Source: Chitinophagales bacterium (GTDB lineage Bacteria; Bacteroidota; Bacteroidia; Chitinophagales; UBA2359). Taken from it: 64,000 bases of DNA. The stretch lies in the NCBI GenBank assembly GCA_016787295.1, contig JAEUUX010000291.1, positions 1 through 64,000 of the forward strand. Direction: 5' to 3'. Position 1 is the first letter of the stretch, and each line of letters begins with the position of its first letter. Below the pieces are notes generated by a model that saw only the letters and a list, made by a program, of their open reading frames with translations, had not been told where the DNA came from and made no database searches. The position numbers and the translations under genes are program-made. Of this stretch, positions 42,962 to 52,212 are shown piece by piece.

Positions 42962-45748
42962 ATGATTATCCCAAAAACATGGTATTGTTTATTACTTTTC
43001 CAATTTCTTACTTTTCATCTCTATGCCCAAAACTATGGTTTAGTGCTACAATCGCAAATTAACTTCGACCATATCACCAACGAAAATTCGAGCAATGTGT
43101 GGGGATTTAGCAAAAATGGTAGAGAATATGCCATAGTAGGGACGCGCGACGGCACCACTATCGTTGACCTTACTATCCCTACAAATCCTGTAGAATTGTT
43201 TCATATTGACGGCAACAACAGCATTTGGCGCGAACCCAAAGTGTGGAATAATTATGCTTATGTTGTGACCGAAGGCGGCGGAGGTTTGCTCATCATCAAC
43301 CTCAATAACCTACCCAATTCGGCTCCACACACCTTTTGGACGGGAGGCACTTTGCCCAATGGCAGTAGCTACAGTTTCAACACCGGTCACGACCTCTTTA
43401 CAGACAACAACGGCTATTTGTACCTCACGGGTAGCAATACCTACAACGGTTTGGTTATTCTCAACCTCAATGCCAATCCCACCAATCCACCCATTGTTGG
43501 CACTTGGAACCAGCAATATGTTCATGATGGTTTTGCACGGAACGACACCGTTTGGACTGCTAATATCAATGATGGTGTTTTTCGCGTTTTTAATGCCTCC
43601 AATAAAAACAACCTCGTCACCCTCGCCTCACAAGCAACCACAGATAATTTTACGCACAACACGGCTCTGTCCGATAATGGTCACTACCTTTTCACTACCG
43701 ACGAATCGACCAACGGTGGCATAGACTCCTACAATGTTACTGACCTCAGCGACATACAACGCTTAGACCATTTTGCTACTACACAAGGTACGGTACACAA
43801 CTGTTATTTTGATAATAACTTTTTGGTTTGTTCCTATTATCAGGCAGGCGTAAAAGTTTTTGATGTCACTCACCCCGAACTAATAGTGGAAGTGGCAAGT
43901 TATGACACTTCGCCCAACTATAGTGGTTTGGGCTATGAAGGTTGCTGGGGAGTATATCCCTACCTGCCTTCGGGTATGATACTTGCTTCTGACCAACAAG
44001 AAGGTTTATATATCCTACAACCCACTTATGAACATGCTTGTTTCTTAGATGGTTTTATTACCAATGCTAGTAGTGGCGCTGCTGTGGGTGGGGCTAGTAT
44101 ACAAATTGTGGGACAAAACACTGTTAGTTCCGACCCAACAGGAGATTTTTTGACGGCTATTGCCACTGCTGGTACTTATACGATTATCATTTCAAAATCG
44201 GGTTATGAACCACAAACCATTACAGTTTCGCTTACTAATGGTAATACCCAAACCATTAATGTTGCCTTGCAACCGACTACGCCTTTTGTAGCGACAGGAC
44301 AGGTGTTGCGCGCAGGTACCAACACACCTATCGCTAACGCTAACGTATTGTTGTTTGATGGTCAAACCTCTTATACCGCAACGACCAACGTCAATGGTAG
44401 TTTTAGTATCAATCTGCTGGGAGCAGGCAACTACAATATCTATGCGGGTAAATGGGGTTTTGTGACTAACGCATTGTTGAGCCAAATCATCAGTACCACT
44501 TCTAATAATGTGACCATTAGCCTACAACAAGGCTACTATGATGATTTTTTGTTCAACTTTAATTGGACCGAAACACACACCGCCTCGTCGGGTATATGGA
44601 CGCGTGGCGAACCCAACGGAACAGTATCGGGTGGATATCCTGCCAATCCTGATGTAGATGTAAGCAATGACTATGGTGACCAATGTTATGTAACTGGCAA
44701 CTCGGCAAGCGGCAATGCCGCCGACGACGATATTGACAATGGCAATAGTATTCTCACTTCGCCCACTTTTGATTTGAGCGCTTATGGCGATGCACAACTG
44801 AACTTCTCATTTTGGTTTAGGTATACAGGAGGCAACAGCACCCCTGACGATCATACCTATATTCGTTTATCCAACGGTATTGCAACAGTTTTGCTCGAAG
44901 ATGTTGTTGAGGGAACTGCCGACGAAGCCGAATGGTCAAACAGAAGTTTTAATGTAGCCGACTACCTTACGCCAACTGCCAATATGCACCTGATTATTGA
45001 TGCCTCAGACACTGGTAACGGACATTTGATAGAAGTAGCCATAGACCATTTTTATGTGACCGACAATAATCCGCCTATGACCACTTTTGTGGTGAAAGCC
45101 AAAGCCATTTTGGAAGGTGCTTACAATACGACCAACAACCAAATGCGCAACACACTGCAAACCAGCAACCTTTTGCCTTTACAACAACCTTATAATGTAG
45201 CTCCATGGAACTATGCAGGCACAGAACAAATAGCCAATAGCAATGCTTTTCCTGCCAACACAGTAGATTGGGTATTGCTTGAGTTGCGAAATAGTAGTGG
45301 CATTGTGGTGGCACGCCGCGCCGCACTGCTACGCACCGATGGCATGATAATGGAGCTTAATGGTACCGAAGGGGTAAATTTTGCTCCGACTTTGAGTGGT
45401 TCGGGTAGCTATATCATGATTGTGCGCCACCGCAACCATTTGGCTTTGTCGAGCAAATCGGTGGTCGCTTTACCCAATACAACTGCGTATGATTTTAGCA
45501 ATGTAAGCAATATTTTGGGCGGTGTGTCGCAAGTTAATCTATTGGGAACTACCAATTTTTATGCTATGGCAAGTGGTGATGCCAATGCCAATGGAATAAT
45601 AAATTTTGCGGACTATAATGTAGCAATTGTGCAAAGCAATGGTTATGTGTCGGGAGATTTTGATATGAATGGCACGATGAGTGGCACTGATTTTGCGAAA
45701 TTTCAGCCTAATGCTCGAAAAATTGGTGTGATGTCAGTGCGGTATTAA
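42962..45748 (+). CDS. Large secreted choice-of-anchor B/LVIVD-type protein with carboxypeptidase-like and dockerin-like modules
   Basis: A 928-residue extracellular protein, probably surface-attached. In order: signal peptide (1-23, YAQ); an LVIVD/choice-of-anchor B propeller (about 25-355, GREYAIVGTRDGTTIVDLT); two carboxypeptidase-regulatory-like beta domains (about 357-440, GFITNASSGAAVGGASI, and 440-520, GQVLRAGTNTPIANANV); a MAM/jelly-roll-like domain (about 525-700, WTRGEPNG, SPTFDLS); a further beta domain typical of Bacteroidota surface proteins (706-865); and a C-terminal calcium-binding dockerin-like stretch (SGDANANGIINFADYN, GDFDMNGTMSG). No classical T9SS tail ending was recognised. 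The ligand is unknown. Confidence 0.82.
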   Translation: MIIPKTWYCLLLFQFLTFHLYAQNYGLVLQSQINFDHITNENSSNVWGFSKNGREYAIVGTRDGTTIVDLTIPTNPVELFHIDGNNSIWREPKVWNNYAYVVTEGGGGLLIINLNNLPNSAPHTFWTGGTLPNGSSYSFNTGHDLFTDNNGYLYLTGSNTYNGLVILNLNANPTNPPIVGTWNQQYVHDGFARNDTVWTANINDGVFRVFNASNKNNLVTLASQATTDNFTHNTALSDNGHYLFTTDESTNGGIDSYNVTDLSDIQRLDHFATTQGTVHNCYFDNNFLVCSYYQAGVKVFDVTHPELIVEVASYDTSPNYSGLGYEGCWGVYPYLPSGMILASDQQEGLYILQPTYEHACFLDGFITNASSGAAVGGASIQIVGQNTVSSDPTGDFLTAIATAGTYTIIISKSGYEPQTITVSLTNGNTQTINVALQPTTPFVATGQVLRAGTNTPIANANVLLFDGQTSYTATTNVNGSFSINLLGAGNYNIYAGKWGFVTNALLSQIISTTSNNVTISLQQGYYDDFLFNFNWTETHTASSGIWTRGEPNGTVSGGYPANPDVDVSNDYGDQCYVTGNSASGNAADDDIDNGNSILTSPTFDLSAYGDAQLNFSFWFRYTGGNSTPDDHTYIRLSNGIATVLLEDVVEGTADEAEWSNRSFNVADYLTPTANMHLIIDASDTGNGHLIEVAIDHFYVTDNNPPMTTFVVKAKAILEGAYNTTNNQMRNTLQTSNLLPLQQPYNVAPWNYAGTEQIANSNAFPANTVDWVLLELRNSSGIVVARRAALLRTDGMIMELNGTEGVNFAPTLSGSGSYIMIVRHRNHLALSSKSVVALPNTTAYDFSNVSNILGGVSQVNLLGTTNFYAMASGDANANGIINFADYNVAIVQSNGYVSGDFDMNGTMSGTDFAKFQPNARKIGVMSVRY

Positions 45749-45829
45749 CCGTGAAAAATTTGCCCACTTATTTTGTTAAAGTTTGTATAGCAATGCCGCA
45801 ATAGGTTTTGTATGCACATAAAAAAAACA

Positions 45830-45950
45830 AGCTGTCTCAAAAATCATAAAAATTATCTTATCATAAATTTATTTTACCTGCAAAATATTTTTGTATATTT
45901 ATAGGCATTATTCATTTAAAACAATGATAAAATTGATTTTTGAGGCAGCT
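45830..45950. repeat. 121-bp MITE-like segment with 17-bp inverted ends
   Basis: The left end AGCTGTCTCAAAAATCA (45830-45846) is the reverse complement, with one mismatch, of TGATTTTTGAGGCAGCT (45934-45950). The interior is A/T-rich without coding. It could be a small IS-derived element or an extended hairpin acting as terminator between convergent genes. No clear target duplication was found. Confidence 0.5.
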
Positions 45951-45979
45951 ATTTTACTTTGTATCTTATTAATTTTTGT

Positions 45980-46975
45980 CTATACTTCTATTCCAACACT
46001 ATATTGCGCCACATACTTTTGTTTTGGTTCAAGCACTATCAACCCAATACCATTGTTAAACGCATTGGGTGTGCAGGTCATGGGTTCTATGGCAATACTG
46101 CGACGGTGTGATGGTGTGTAAACCTGCAAAAAATTGTAGGCTTTTTCGCCTATCTGTTGGCTGATAACCAATTTAAAAGTCTTATCTGGTGCTTGCAAAA
46201 TGGTGTGGACTTCGTTGCTTTGAGTGGGATTAAGCATCCCAAAGGTATCGTCCAATTGTTGCTCGCCAATGCGGTGGAGTGTTTGAAAATGCGGGTTTTC
46301 TATCGTTTCGCCTGTGGGTAGTTTGCGGTCGTCGAGAATATATTGTTGGCTTGTGGGTAGTTGCAAATAACAGTCGTTGATTGTTGTATTGTTGCCCAAC
46401 TGAAAATAAGGATGCCAGCCGTCGCCCAAAGGCATAGCTGTATCGGGACTGTCATTGGACACAGCAGTCCTGCAAATCAATTTATGCGGACTTAATTCGT
46501 AGGTACACATCGTGGTAAAAGGAAACGGAAAACCCGGTATATCACCGTTATAGTTGCCTTCGGTCACAACAATCATTTTATCATCAACATTTTCATACTG
46601 TATCAAACGTAATTTTTGGTTATAGAAAAAGCCATGTATAGCATGATTTTCTTTGGGACGGTTGATGGGTAACTGATAGGTTTTGCCTCGAAAAGCGTAA
46701 TTACCATCTTTAATCCGATTAGGAAAAGGCAACAATTTGCTACTTTTGTAACCACTATGTGTTACCCATTCGTCGGGTGTTCGATAGCCGTCTATCACCT
46801 CAATAAGTTGATTATTGGGCGTTTGGAGGCACAAACTGCACAAATTGGCACCATAATCAAACGAAATGATGGCATATTCGCGGTTCTCTATATTGGTTAT
46901 TTGCAAAAAATCTAAACCTCCCAGTTTATAACGCATGGGTACGTAACGGACACTTGGAGACGGATAATAATACAT
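45980..46975 (-). CDS. Aldose 1-epimerase family protein
   Basis: A galactose-mutarotase-like enzyme interconverting alpha and beta anomers of sugars, 331 residues. Motifs are LLPFPNRIKDGNYAF, the catalytic-histidine segment HAIHGFFYN, PLGDGWHPYF and the late catalytic-Glu region SIAIEPMTCTPNAFNNG. The start may be 46975 or 46936 (MRYKLGG). The end is convergent with the large secreted protein gene. It is a single-gene unit. Confidence 0.88.
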   Translation of the reverse strand: MYYYPSPSVRYVPMRYKLGGLDFLQITNIENREYAIISFDYGANLCSLCLQTPNNQLIEVIDGYRTPDEWVTHSGYKSSKLLPFPNRIKDGNYAFRGKTYQLPINRPKENHAIHGFFYNQKLRLIQYENVDDKMIVVTEGNYNGDIPGFPFPFTTMCTYELSPHKLICRTAVSNDSPDTAMPLGDGWHPYFQLGNNTTINDCYLQLPTSQQYILDDRKLPTGETIENPHFQTLHRIGEQQLDDTFGMLNPTQSNEVHTILQAPDKTFKLVISQQIGEKAYNFLQVYTPSHRRSIAIEPMTCTPNAFNNGIGLIVLEPKQKYVAQYSVGIEV

Positions 46976-47011
46976 AATCTATCAAAAAAGGTGTGATAAA
47001 AACAAGAAAAA

Positions 47012-47070
47012 CCATTGCAGGCTAACTTTTTCCAATAGTTGAGCAACTATTAGTAGAAGTTCTGCAATGG
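47012..47070 (-). terminator. Nested hairpin downstream of the DUF3098 gene
   Basis: The outer stem is CCATTGCAG (47012-47020) with CTGCAATGG (47062-47070). The inner stem is AATAGTT with AACTATT (47034-47051). It lies 22 bp past the stop at 47093. A T-run is weak. Confidence 0.5.
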
Positions 47071-47092
47071 AATAGGCATGGGATAAATAGTT

Positions 47093-47422
47093 TTATTTGC
47101 GCTTATTAGTAGTCTTGATAGGCGGCGGCGGAGCAGGAGCGTTTTTTTTGCTAAGGTCAGGTGTCGGTTTAGATGGTTCTTCAATAATAGGCACGTCTGA
47201 TTTGGTGAGAATTGCTACAATCTGCAAAGCAAAACCCACTAAGATAACCATCGGAGCTAATACAGTTCGTTGGAAACCATACATGCTTTCTTCGGGATAA
47301 ACGTTAGGGTCGGTGGTGCCGCCGCCTATCATCAGTAAAAATCCGACAATGATGACCACTACACCCGCCAATACTATCATGAAATTTTTTTTGCCCAATA
47401 AACGTTGGTGTCTATAACTCAT
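47093..47422 (-). CDS. DUF3098 small membrane protein
   Basis: A 109-residue protein with two transmembrane helices (GKKNFMIVLAGVVVIIVGF and VLAPMVILVGFALQIVA) around the DUF3098 loop LMIGGGTTDPNVYPEESMYGFQ, then a proline/lysine-rich cytoplasmic tail. In other Bacteroidota such genes lie near ftsX and undecaprenyl-diphosphatase genes; here it stands alone. The ATG at 47422 is chosen because a TACCTTTG element at 47475-47468 precedes it; the frame opens at 47554 without homology. Confidence 0.82.
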   Translation of the reverse strand: MSYRHQRLLGKKNFMIVLAGVVVIIVGFLLMIGGGTTDPNVYPEESMYGFQRTVLAPMVILVGFALQIVAILTKSDVPIIEEPSKPTPDLSKKNAPAPPPPIKTTNKRK

Positions 47423-47467
47423 GTTGGTGATGGTATTATTTTTTTTTGGTAGAAAAAATATTGGGTG

Positions 47468-47475
47468 CAAAGGTA
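47468..47475 (-). promoter_or_regulatory. -7 element upstream of the DUF3098 gene
   Basis: TACCTTTG on the minus strand, 45 bp upstream of the ATG at 47422. Confidence 0.5.
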
Positions 47476-47895
47476 AGCAAAATTTCGGTATAATGTTTAT
47501 CTTGGTAAAGAGAAAAAAATTATGAACGTAGGATGGCGTATAAATAAGGTACAAATAGTGCTATAAAAGAGATTTTATACTGAATTGAAAATAAGTGATA
47601 AATGGTGATTTAGCTGATTTGCTCAACCTGCAACAAATGCAAAAAAAGGTGTTCTTTTTCCGAGTGGATTCGTCAGGCGTGTTGTGGTTTTTGCTTAATT
47701 TTGTGGGAACTACTTTTGTTATCCAAACCTTTATTTTTTCATATCAAGCAAAATAACAAAAAATTAAGTATAAAAAACCATAACGCATACTATTTAATAG
47801 GCAAAAACGTTCTGGTTTGGATAATGAAAGAAATACAATTTTAAGGAGCGTTATCTTAATTTTTATTTCAATACATATTGTTCATTTTTAAACCA

Positions 47896-47903
47896 TAATT
47901 TTG
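47896..47903 (+). promoter_or_regulatory. -7 element immediately upstream of the MuiA-like gene (leaderless candidate)
   Basis: TAATTTTG on the plus strand ends 4 nt before the ATG at 47908. The spacing is the same as for the barrel gene at 12835. Confidence 0.45.
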
Positions 47904-47907
47904 TATC

Positions 47908-49551
47908 ATGCCTTACTTTATTGTGACTCTTATCGTCTATTTGTGCAACATGGCTTTGTTTGCCAACAATCCCACCCAACAACTCACAACTACCATCGAC
48001 CAAGTAACGGTCTATTTGAATGGAGCAAATGTACATCAAAGCACCACTACGCAACTCTTGAGCGGAAAAACAGAAGTGGTTTTGGTGGGTTTGCCGTTCA
48101 ATTTAAGACAAGAAAACACGCACATCAAGGTGTCAGGAGCTAGTATTTTGAGTGCCGCTTTTAAACCTTTTGATGAAGAAAATACAATGCGTTCGGCATA
48201 TCCTCCTGCCCTTAAAGTTGCTCAGGATTCTGTTGATTTTCTTTGGAAAACCATAAAATCCAATCAGTATGAACATGAAGCATTGAATAGTGAAAAAGAA
48301 ATGATTTTGCAAAACAAAACCGTAGGAGGCTCTCAAAGCGGGCTTTCGGTGGCAGAACTCCAAAAAGCAGCAGATTTCTACAGAACGCGCCTCAAAGATA
48401 TAGCCGATAGAATAGCCACCCTTGAACAAAGCAATCAAACATTAGAAATTAAAAAAAATATTATTTCTAAAAGAATTATGCCCGAAGTCAATCGCCTACA
48501 AGCACAAAACAAACAAACACACATTCATTTGTTGCTCGATAACCCAACAACAGCGAATGCTCAAATAGAAATTAATTATACTGTTTACTATGCACAATGG
48601 CAGGCATCGTACACATTAAAAACCATCGATATTAACCAACCAATCCAGCTCAATTATCAAGCCCAAATTTATAACAACACAGGCGTTGATTGGAACAATG
48701 TGCAACTGACCTTAGTGGTCGGCAGTATTCAAGATGATGCCACACTTCCTGTTTTAGAAGCATGGTTGCTGAACTACGACAGCCCATCTTCACAAAACAG
48801 AATGCCATCAGATTTAAATTTTCAACGTTCCAATGTTGCTCAAAATTTTAATGGCGCTAACCATAATGCTGTTCAAATTCAAGACGAAGAATTGGGAGTA
48901 AGTAACCTAAACGCCGAGTTTGTAATTCCTATACGTTATAGTATTCCTGCCAACAGTATTCCGTATTTAGTAGACATTGCCCAACACCAATTAAATGCAG
49001 AATATACTCACATCTGTATTCCCAAATTAGACAACAAAGTCTATCTTATTGCTCAAATAGTGGATTGGGAGGATTTAAATTTGGTGAACGGAAAAGCATC
49101 TTTGTATTATGGAAATTCCTATATTGGAACATCACAAATCAACCTCAATACACTGCGCGATACACTTCGGTTGTCATTAGGCACAGACTCAAAAGTACAA
49201 TGTACCAAGTTAAAAATCAAAGATAAGAGCAACAAAAAATTACTCAATTTGATGTATCGCGAGTCGTTTGCCTATACGATAGCCACCAAAAATAATCGCA
49301 ACAAGCCCATCAATATAGAAATCTGGGATCAAGTACCTGTTTCACAAGAGAAAGATATTACGGTGGATATAGAAGAAATTTCGGGTGCGCAATTAGATGC
49401 GCCGAGCGGCAAATTAGTGTGGCGGCTTGATGTGGCTCCTGCCAAAACCGAAAGTTTATCTGTGGAGTTCAATGTCAAATATCCGTCCAATAAATCGGTA
49501 CAAATCAGAAAATCGCGCAGCATTCACACCCCACGCCATTTCTTGCCCTAA
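47908..49551 (+). CDS. DUF4139 / mucoidy-inhibitor MuiA-family protein
   Basis: A 547-residue secreted or periplasmic protein of the MuiA-like family, whose biochemical role is unknown. A signal peptide (about 1-20, LFAN) is followed by the N-terminal DUF4140 domain (QVTVYLNGANVHQSTTT, VVLVGLPFNL), a central coiled coil (about residues 105-200) and a C-terminal DUF4139 beta domain (NYTVYYAQWQASYTL, IYNNTGVDWNNVQLTLVVG, KLVWRLDVAP). No mucoidy phenotype should be assumed. It ends at a strong hairpin before the atp operon. Confidence 0.85.
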   Translation: MPYFIVTLIVYLCNMALFANNPTQQLTTTIDQVTVYLNGANVHQSTTTQLLSGKTEVVLVGLPFNLRQENTHIKVSGASILSAAFKPFDEENTMRSAYPPALKVAQDSVDFLWKTIKSNQYEHEALNSEKEMILQNKTVGGSQSGLSVAELQKAADFYRTRLKDIADRIATLEQSNQTLEIKKNIISKRIMPEVNRLQAQNKQTHIHLLLDNPTTANAQIEINYTVYYAQWQASYTLKTIDINQPIQLNYQAQIYNNTGVDWNNVQLTLVVGSIQDDATLPVLEAWLLNYDSPSSQNRMPSDLNFQRSNVAQNFNGANHNAVQIQDEELGVSNLNAEFVIPIRYSIPANSIPYLVDIAQHQLNAEYTHICIPKLDNKVYLIAQIVDWEDLNLVNGKASLYYGNSYIGTSQINLNTLRDTLRLSLGTDSKVQCTKLKIKDKSNKKLLNLMYRESFAYTIATKNNRNKPINIEIWDQVPVSQEKDITVDIEEISGAQLDAPSGKLVWRLDVAPAKTESLSVEFNVKYPSNKSVQIRKSRSIHTPRHFLP

Positions 49552-49575
49552 ACCCATCTGAACATTTTTCTTAGT

Positions 49576-49628
49576 ATGATTTCCTCACCATGCAAAACCT
49601 TGTTGCTATGGTGGGGAAATCATTTTTG
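49576..49628 (+). terminator. Terminator downstream of the MuiA-like gene
   Basis: ATGATTTCCTCACCAT pairs with ATGGTGGGGAAATCAT over 16 bp (one G-U) with a 16-nt loop and is followed by TTTTT. It insulates the atp operon. Confidence 0.85.
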
Positions 49629-49762
49629 GAGGTACAAAAGCATTTTTTGACGTGTTTTTTCGCTTTTTGGAGGTACTATTTGCCTTTTTGTAGTCTTATT
49701 TATCCAAAAAATGTATAATATCTGTATAGTAGGCAAAAATCCTTCACAAAATTTAACACAAT

Positions 49763-49794
49763 TTTGGTAGTTCCAAAATATAGTCGTACCTTTG
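49763..49794 (+). promoter_or_regulatory. Promoter of the atp operon
   Basis: TTTG (49763-49766), 20-bp spacer and TACCTTTG (49787-49794) match the Bacteroidota primary-sigma consensus completely. The atpB GTG start lies 31 bp downstream. Confidence 0.75.
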
Positions 49795-49825
49795 CGGCGC
49801 AAAATCAAAAAAGCATCATATAAAA

Positions 49826-51061
49826 GTGACTACTATATACAATCTATTGTTTTCCCTAACGCTATTCGCCGTTCTACAGTTCGCTCCTAATCACCTATTA
49901 TTGGCTCAACATGGCAACGCTTCCGCCGAGCAGCAAAATGCTCATGCAGGACATAACCACGCTGCCGATCCGCAAATGCACACAACAGCCAATGCCCATG
50001 CGCCTGCCGCTCACGAAGGCGAAAAAAAAGGTGATTTGGATATTGGTGGTATGATTATGCACCACATCACCGATGCCCACGAATACCATATGACCCCAGC
50101 TTGGGTTATTCCTTTGCCTTGCATTGTGTACCATAAAGAAAAAGGCTTCGACTTCTTCTGGTCTTCGGTTTTTCATCACGGACACCAAGCCCACAATGGT
50201 TATGTAATGGAGCATGGCGTATTGAACTATGTAGACAACTCCAACTTTCCTTCGACAGGCGATGTAGCCATCGAAGGCGTACACGAAGGACAAGTTAGTT
50301 ATAACGGTCAACATTATCCGATTAGTCGCAGCAGTTTCTACGATTTTTCGATAACCAAAGTTGTATTTACCATGTTGCTTACAGCTATCATCATGTTGTT
50401 GTTGTTCCCTGCTATTGCCAGTGGCTATAAGCGCAGCATGGTGCCAAGCGGTGTGCGTGGTTTCTTTGAGCCAATCATTCAGTTTATTCGCGACGACATT
50501 GCCATTCCCAATTTGGGCGATAAATATCCCAAATACCTTCCATATCTTTTGACGGTTTTCTTCTTCATTTGGTTCAACAACCTTTTGGGTTTAATTCCCG
50601 TTTTCCCCGGCGGCGGCAACGTAATGGGCAACATCGCTGTTACAGCCACTCTCGCCATCATCACTTTCCTTATTACCAATTTTTCGGGCAACAAAGACTA
50701 TTGGGGACACATTTTTAATCCTCAAGGTATGCCTTTTGCCATCAAATTGTTGATGGTTGTTATTGAGGCATTGTCTATTTTCATTAAACCATTTGCTTTG
50801 GCTTTGCGTTTGTTTGCCAACATCACAGCAGGACACATCATCATCTTGAGTTTTGTGGCAATCATTTTCATTGTAGCTAATTTGGCAGGAACGGTACCTG
50901 GTTTCGGTGTAGGTATTTTATCGGGTTTGTTCATGTTGGCGCTCAACGCTTTGGAGTTGTTTGTAGCCATTTTGCAAGCCTATATTTTCTGTACCTTATC
51001 GGCTGTGTTCATTGGTCAAGCCATCGAAGAACACCACCACGTCGGAGAAGCACATCACTAA
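49826..51061 (+). CDS. atpB: F-type ATP synthase subunit a
   Basis: Subunit a forms the proton half-channels next to the c-ring in the inner membrane. The 411-residue protein begins with a signal-like segment (LLFSLTLFAVLQFAP, LLLAQHG) and a His/Ala-rich periplasmic region of about 130 residues, as in many Bacteroidota. The membrane domain follows, with the essential Arg328 in KPFALALRLFANITAGH. A His-rich tail ends the protein. GTG at 49826 is the start because no ATG lies before the signal segment. It is the first gene of the operon. Confidence 0.93.
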   Translation: MTTIYNLLFSLTLFAVLQFAPNHLLLAQHGNASAEQQNAHAGHNHAADPQMHTTANAHAPAAHEGEKKGDLDIGGMIMHHITDAHEYHMTPAWVIPLPCIVYHKEKGFDFFWSSVFHHGHQAHNGYVMEHGVLNYVDNSNFPSTGDVAIEGVHEGQVSYNGQHYPISRSSFYDFSITKVVFTMLLTAIIMLLLFPAIASGYKRSMVPSGVRGFFEPIIQFIRDDIAIPNLGDKYPKYLPYLLTVFFFIWFNNLLGLIPVFPGGGNVMGNIAVTATLAIITFLITNFSGNKDYWGHIFNPQGMPFAIKLLMVVIEALSIFIKPFALALRLFANITAGHIIILSFVAIIFIVANLAGTVPGFGVGILSGLFMLALNALELFVAILQAYIFCTLSAVFIGQAIEEHHHVGEAHH

Positions 51062-51125
51062 TCGCCCTATCAATAATTACTACAATTGATATACACACAT
51101 TCATACAAAAATTGTTCATTTTTAA

Positions 51126-51392
<267 letters not shown>

Positions 51393-51413
51393 TATCCACT
51401 TTCCATCAAAGAG

Positions 51414-51451
51414 CCACTATTCTCCACACACAAGGTGCTGGGGGATAGTGG
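51414..51451 (+). other. Stable hairpin just downstream of atpE
   Basis: CCACTATTCTCC pairs with GGGGGATAGTGG over 12 bp (two G-U) with a 14-nt loop. No T-run follows. It could stabilise or delimit the atpE part of the mRNA, which usually needs the highest yield. Confidence 0.5.
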
Positions 51452-51576
51452 TGTTGGTGGTAAGACGAATACTAACAAAAAAGTGATATTGTTTTCATTA
51501 TTACACAACTCTACTCATTGGAACATCAAAAAGGAGCTGATTATTTTCTTATCCCAATTACATCAATTAGATTTTT

Positions 51577-52182
51577 ATGGCATATAATAAGTTCAAAATG
51601 GAGCATCTGCAAAGCAAATTGCAACTTCATATCAAACGTGAATTTTGGGTGAATTTGAATCCACCAGCATTTGAACATGATATTACCTTAGATGCTTTGA
51701 TGCAACAAGCCCAAAGAACTTATTTGGGTAGTGAAAAAGCTCGGTCGGAGTTCCTTATTGCACCTGTTCTCCAAGCTTTTCAGCGAAAAAATGCCAAATT
51801 GTTATCTATTTTTTCTGGTTATGAACTAAATATCGATAAATCATTAGCGCTAAACGGTTTTTGCGACTTCATTTTATCGACCAACGCAGATAGTTTTTTC
51901 TTAGAAGCACCAATATTTTGTGTGGTCGAAGCCAAGAAAATGGAACCAGAAATAGACGATTTAGCCCAATGTGGAGCAGAAATGTATGCGGCACGAATTT
52001 TTAACGAAAAAAAAGGCAACCATTCAAACGTTGTCTATGGCTGCGCAACATCAGGTTACAGTTGGCTGTTTTTGAAATTAATGGACAATACACTTTATAT
52101 AGACCCTAACCCTATCGGACTTTCGTTTAATGACCCTTACTATGTTTTGGCTACTTTGCAGTGGGTTTTGGAAGAAAGGTAA
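51577..52182 (+). CDS. PD-(D/E)XK nuclease-like protein (HsdR-N-like), family member A, inside the atp operon
   Basis: A 201-residue soluble protein lying between atpE and atpF. Motif order is SEKARSEFLIAPVLQAF (Glu53), IFSGYELNID, NGFCDFILS (Asp97), CVVEAKK (Glu118, Lys120), QCGAEMYAARIFNE (Gln131), then YGCATSGYSWLFLKL. The E...D...ExK...Q order is that of PD-(D/E)XK nucleases such as the HsdR N-terminal domain. I know no role in ATP synthase. The start MAYNKFK and about 16 bp upstream are repeated at the next gene, showing a tandem duplication. Activity is inferred from motifs only. Confidence 0.75.
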   Translation: MAYNKFKMEHLQSKLQLHIKREFWVNLNPPAFEHDITLDALMQQAQRTYLGSEKARSEFLIAPVLQAFQRKNAKLLSIFSGYELNIDKSLALNGFCDFILSTNADSFFLEAPIFCVVEAKKMEPEIDDLAQCGAEMYAARIFNEKKGNHSNVVYGCATSGYSWLFLKLMDNTLYIDPNPIGLSFNDPYYVLATLQWVLEER

Positions 52183-52212
52183 TATTTTCTTAACTACATA
52201 AATTAGATTTTT

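Larger units (their letters stand above)
47423..47907. other. Divergent intergenic region between DUF3098 and MuiA-like genes
   Basis: 485 bp of A/T-rich sequence holding a minus-strand -7 element at 47468-47475 and a plus-strand -7 element at 47896-47903. Nothing else recognised. Confidence 0.5.

Noticed and set aside
45891-46121. 76-codon plus-strand open frame with a hydrophobic start
   Set aside because: More than half overlaps the aldose epimerase gene in antisense and the rest lies in the inverted-repeat segment. No homology was recognised.
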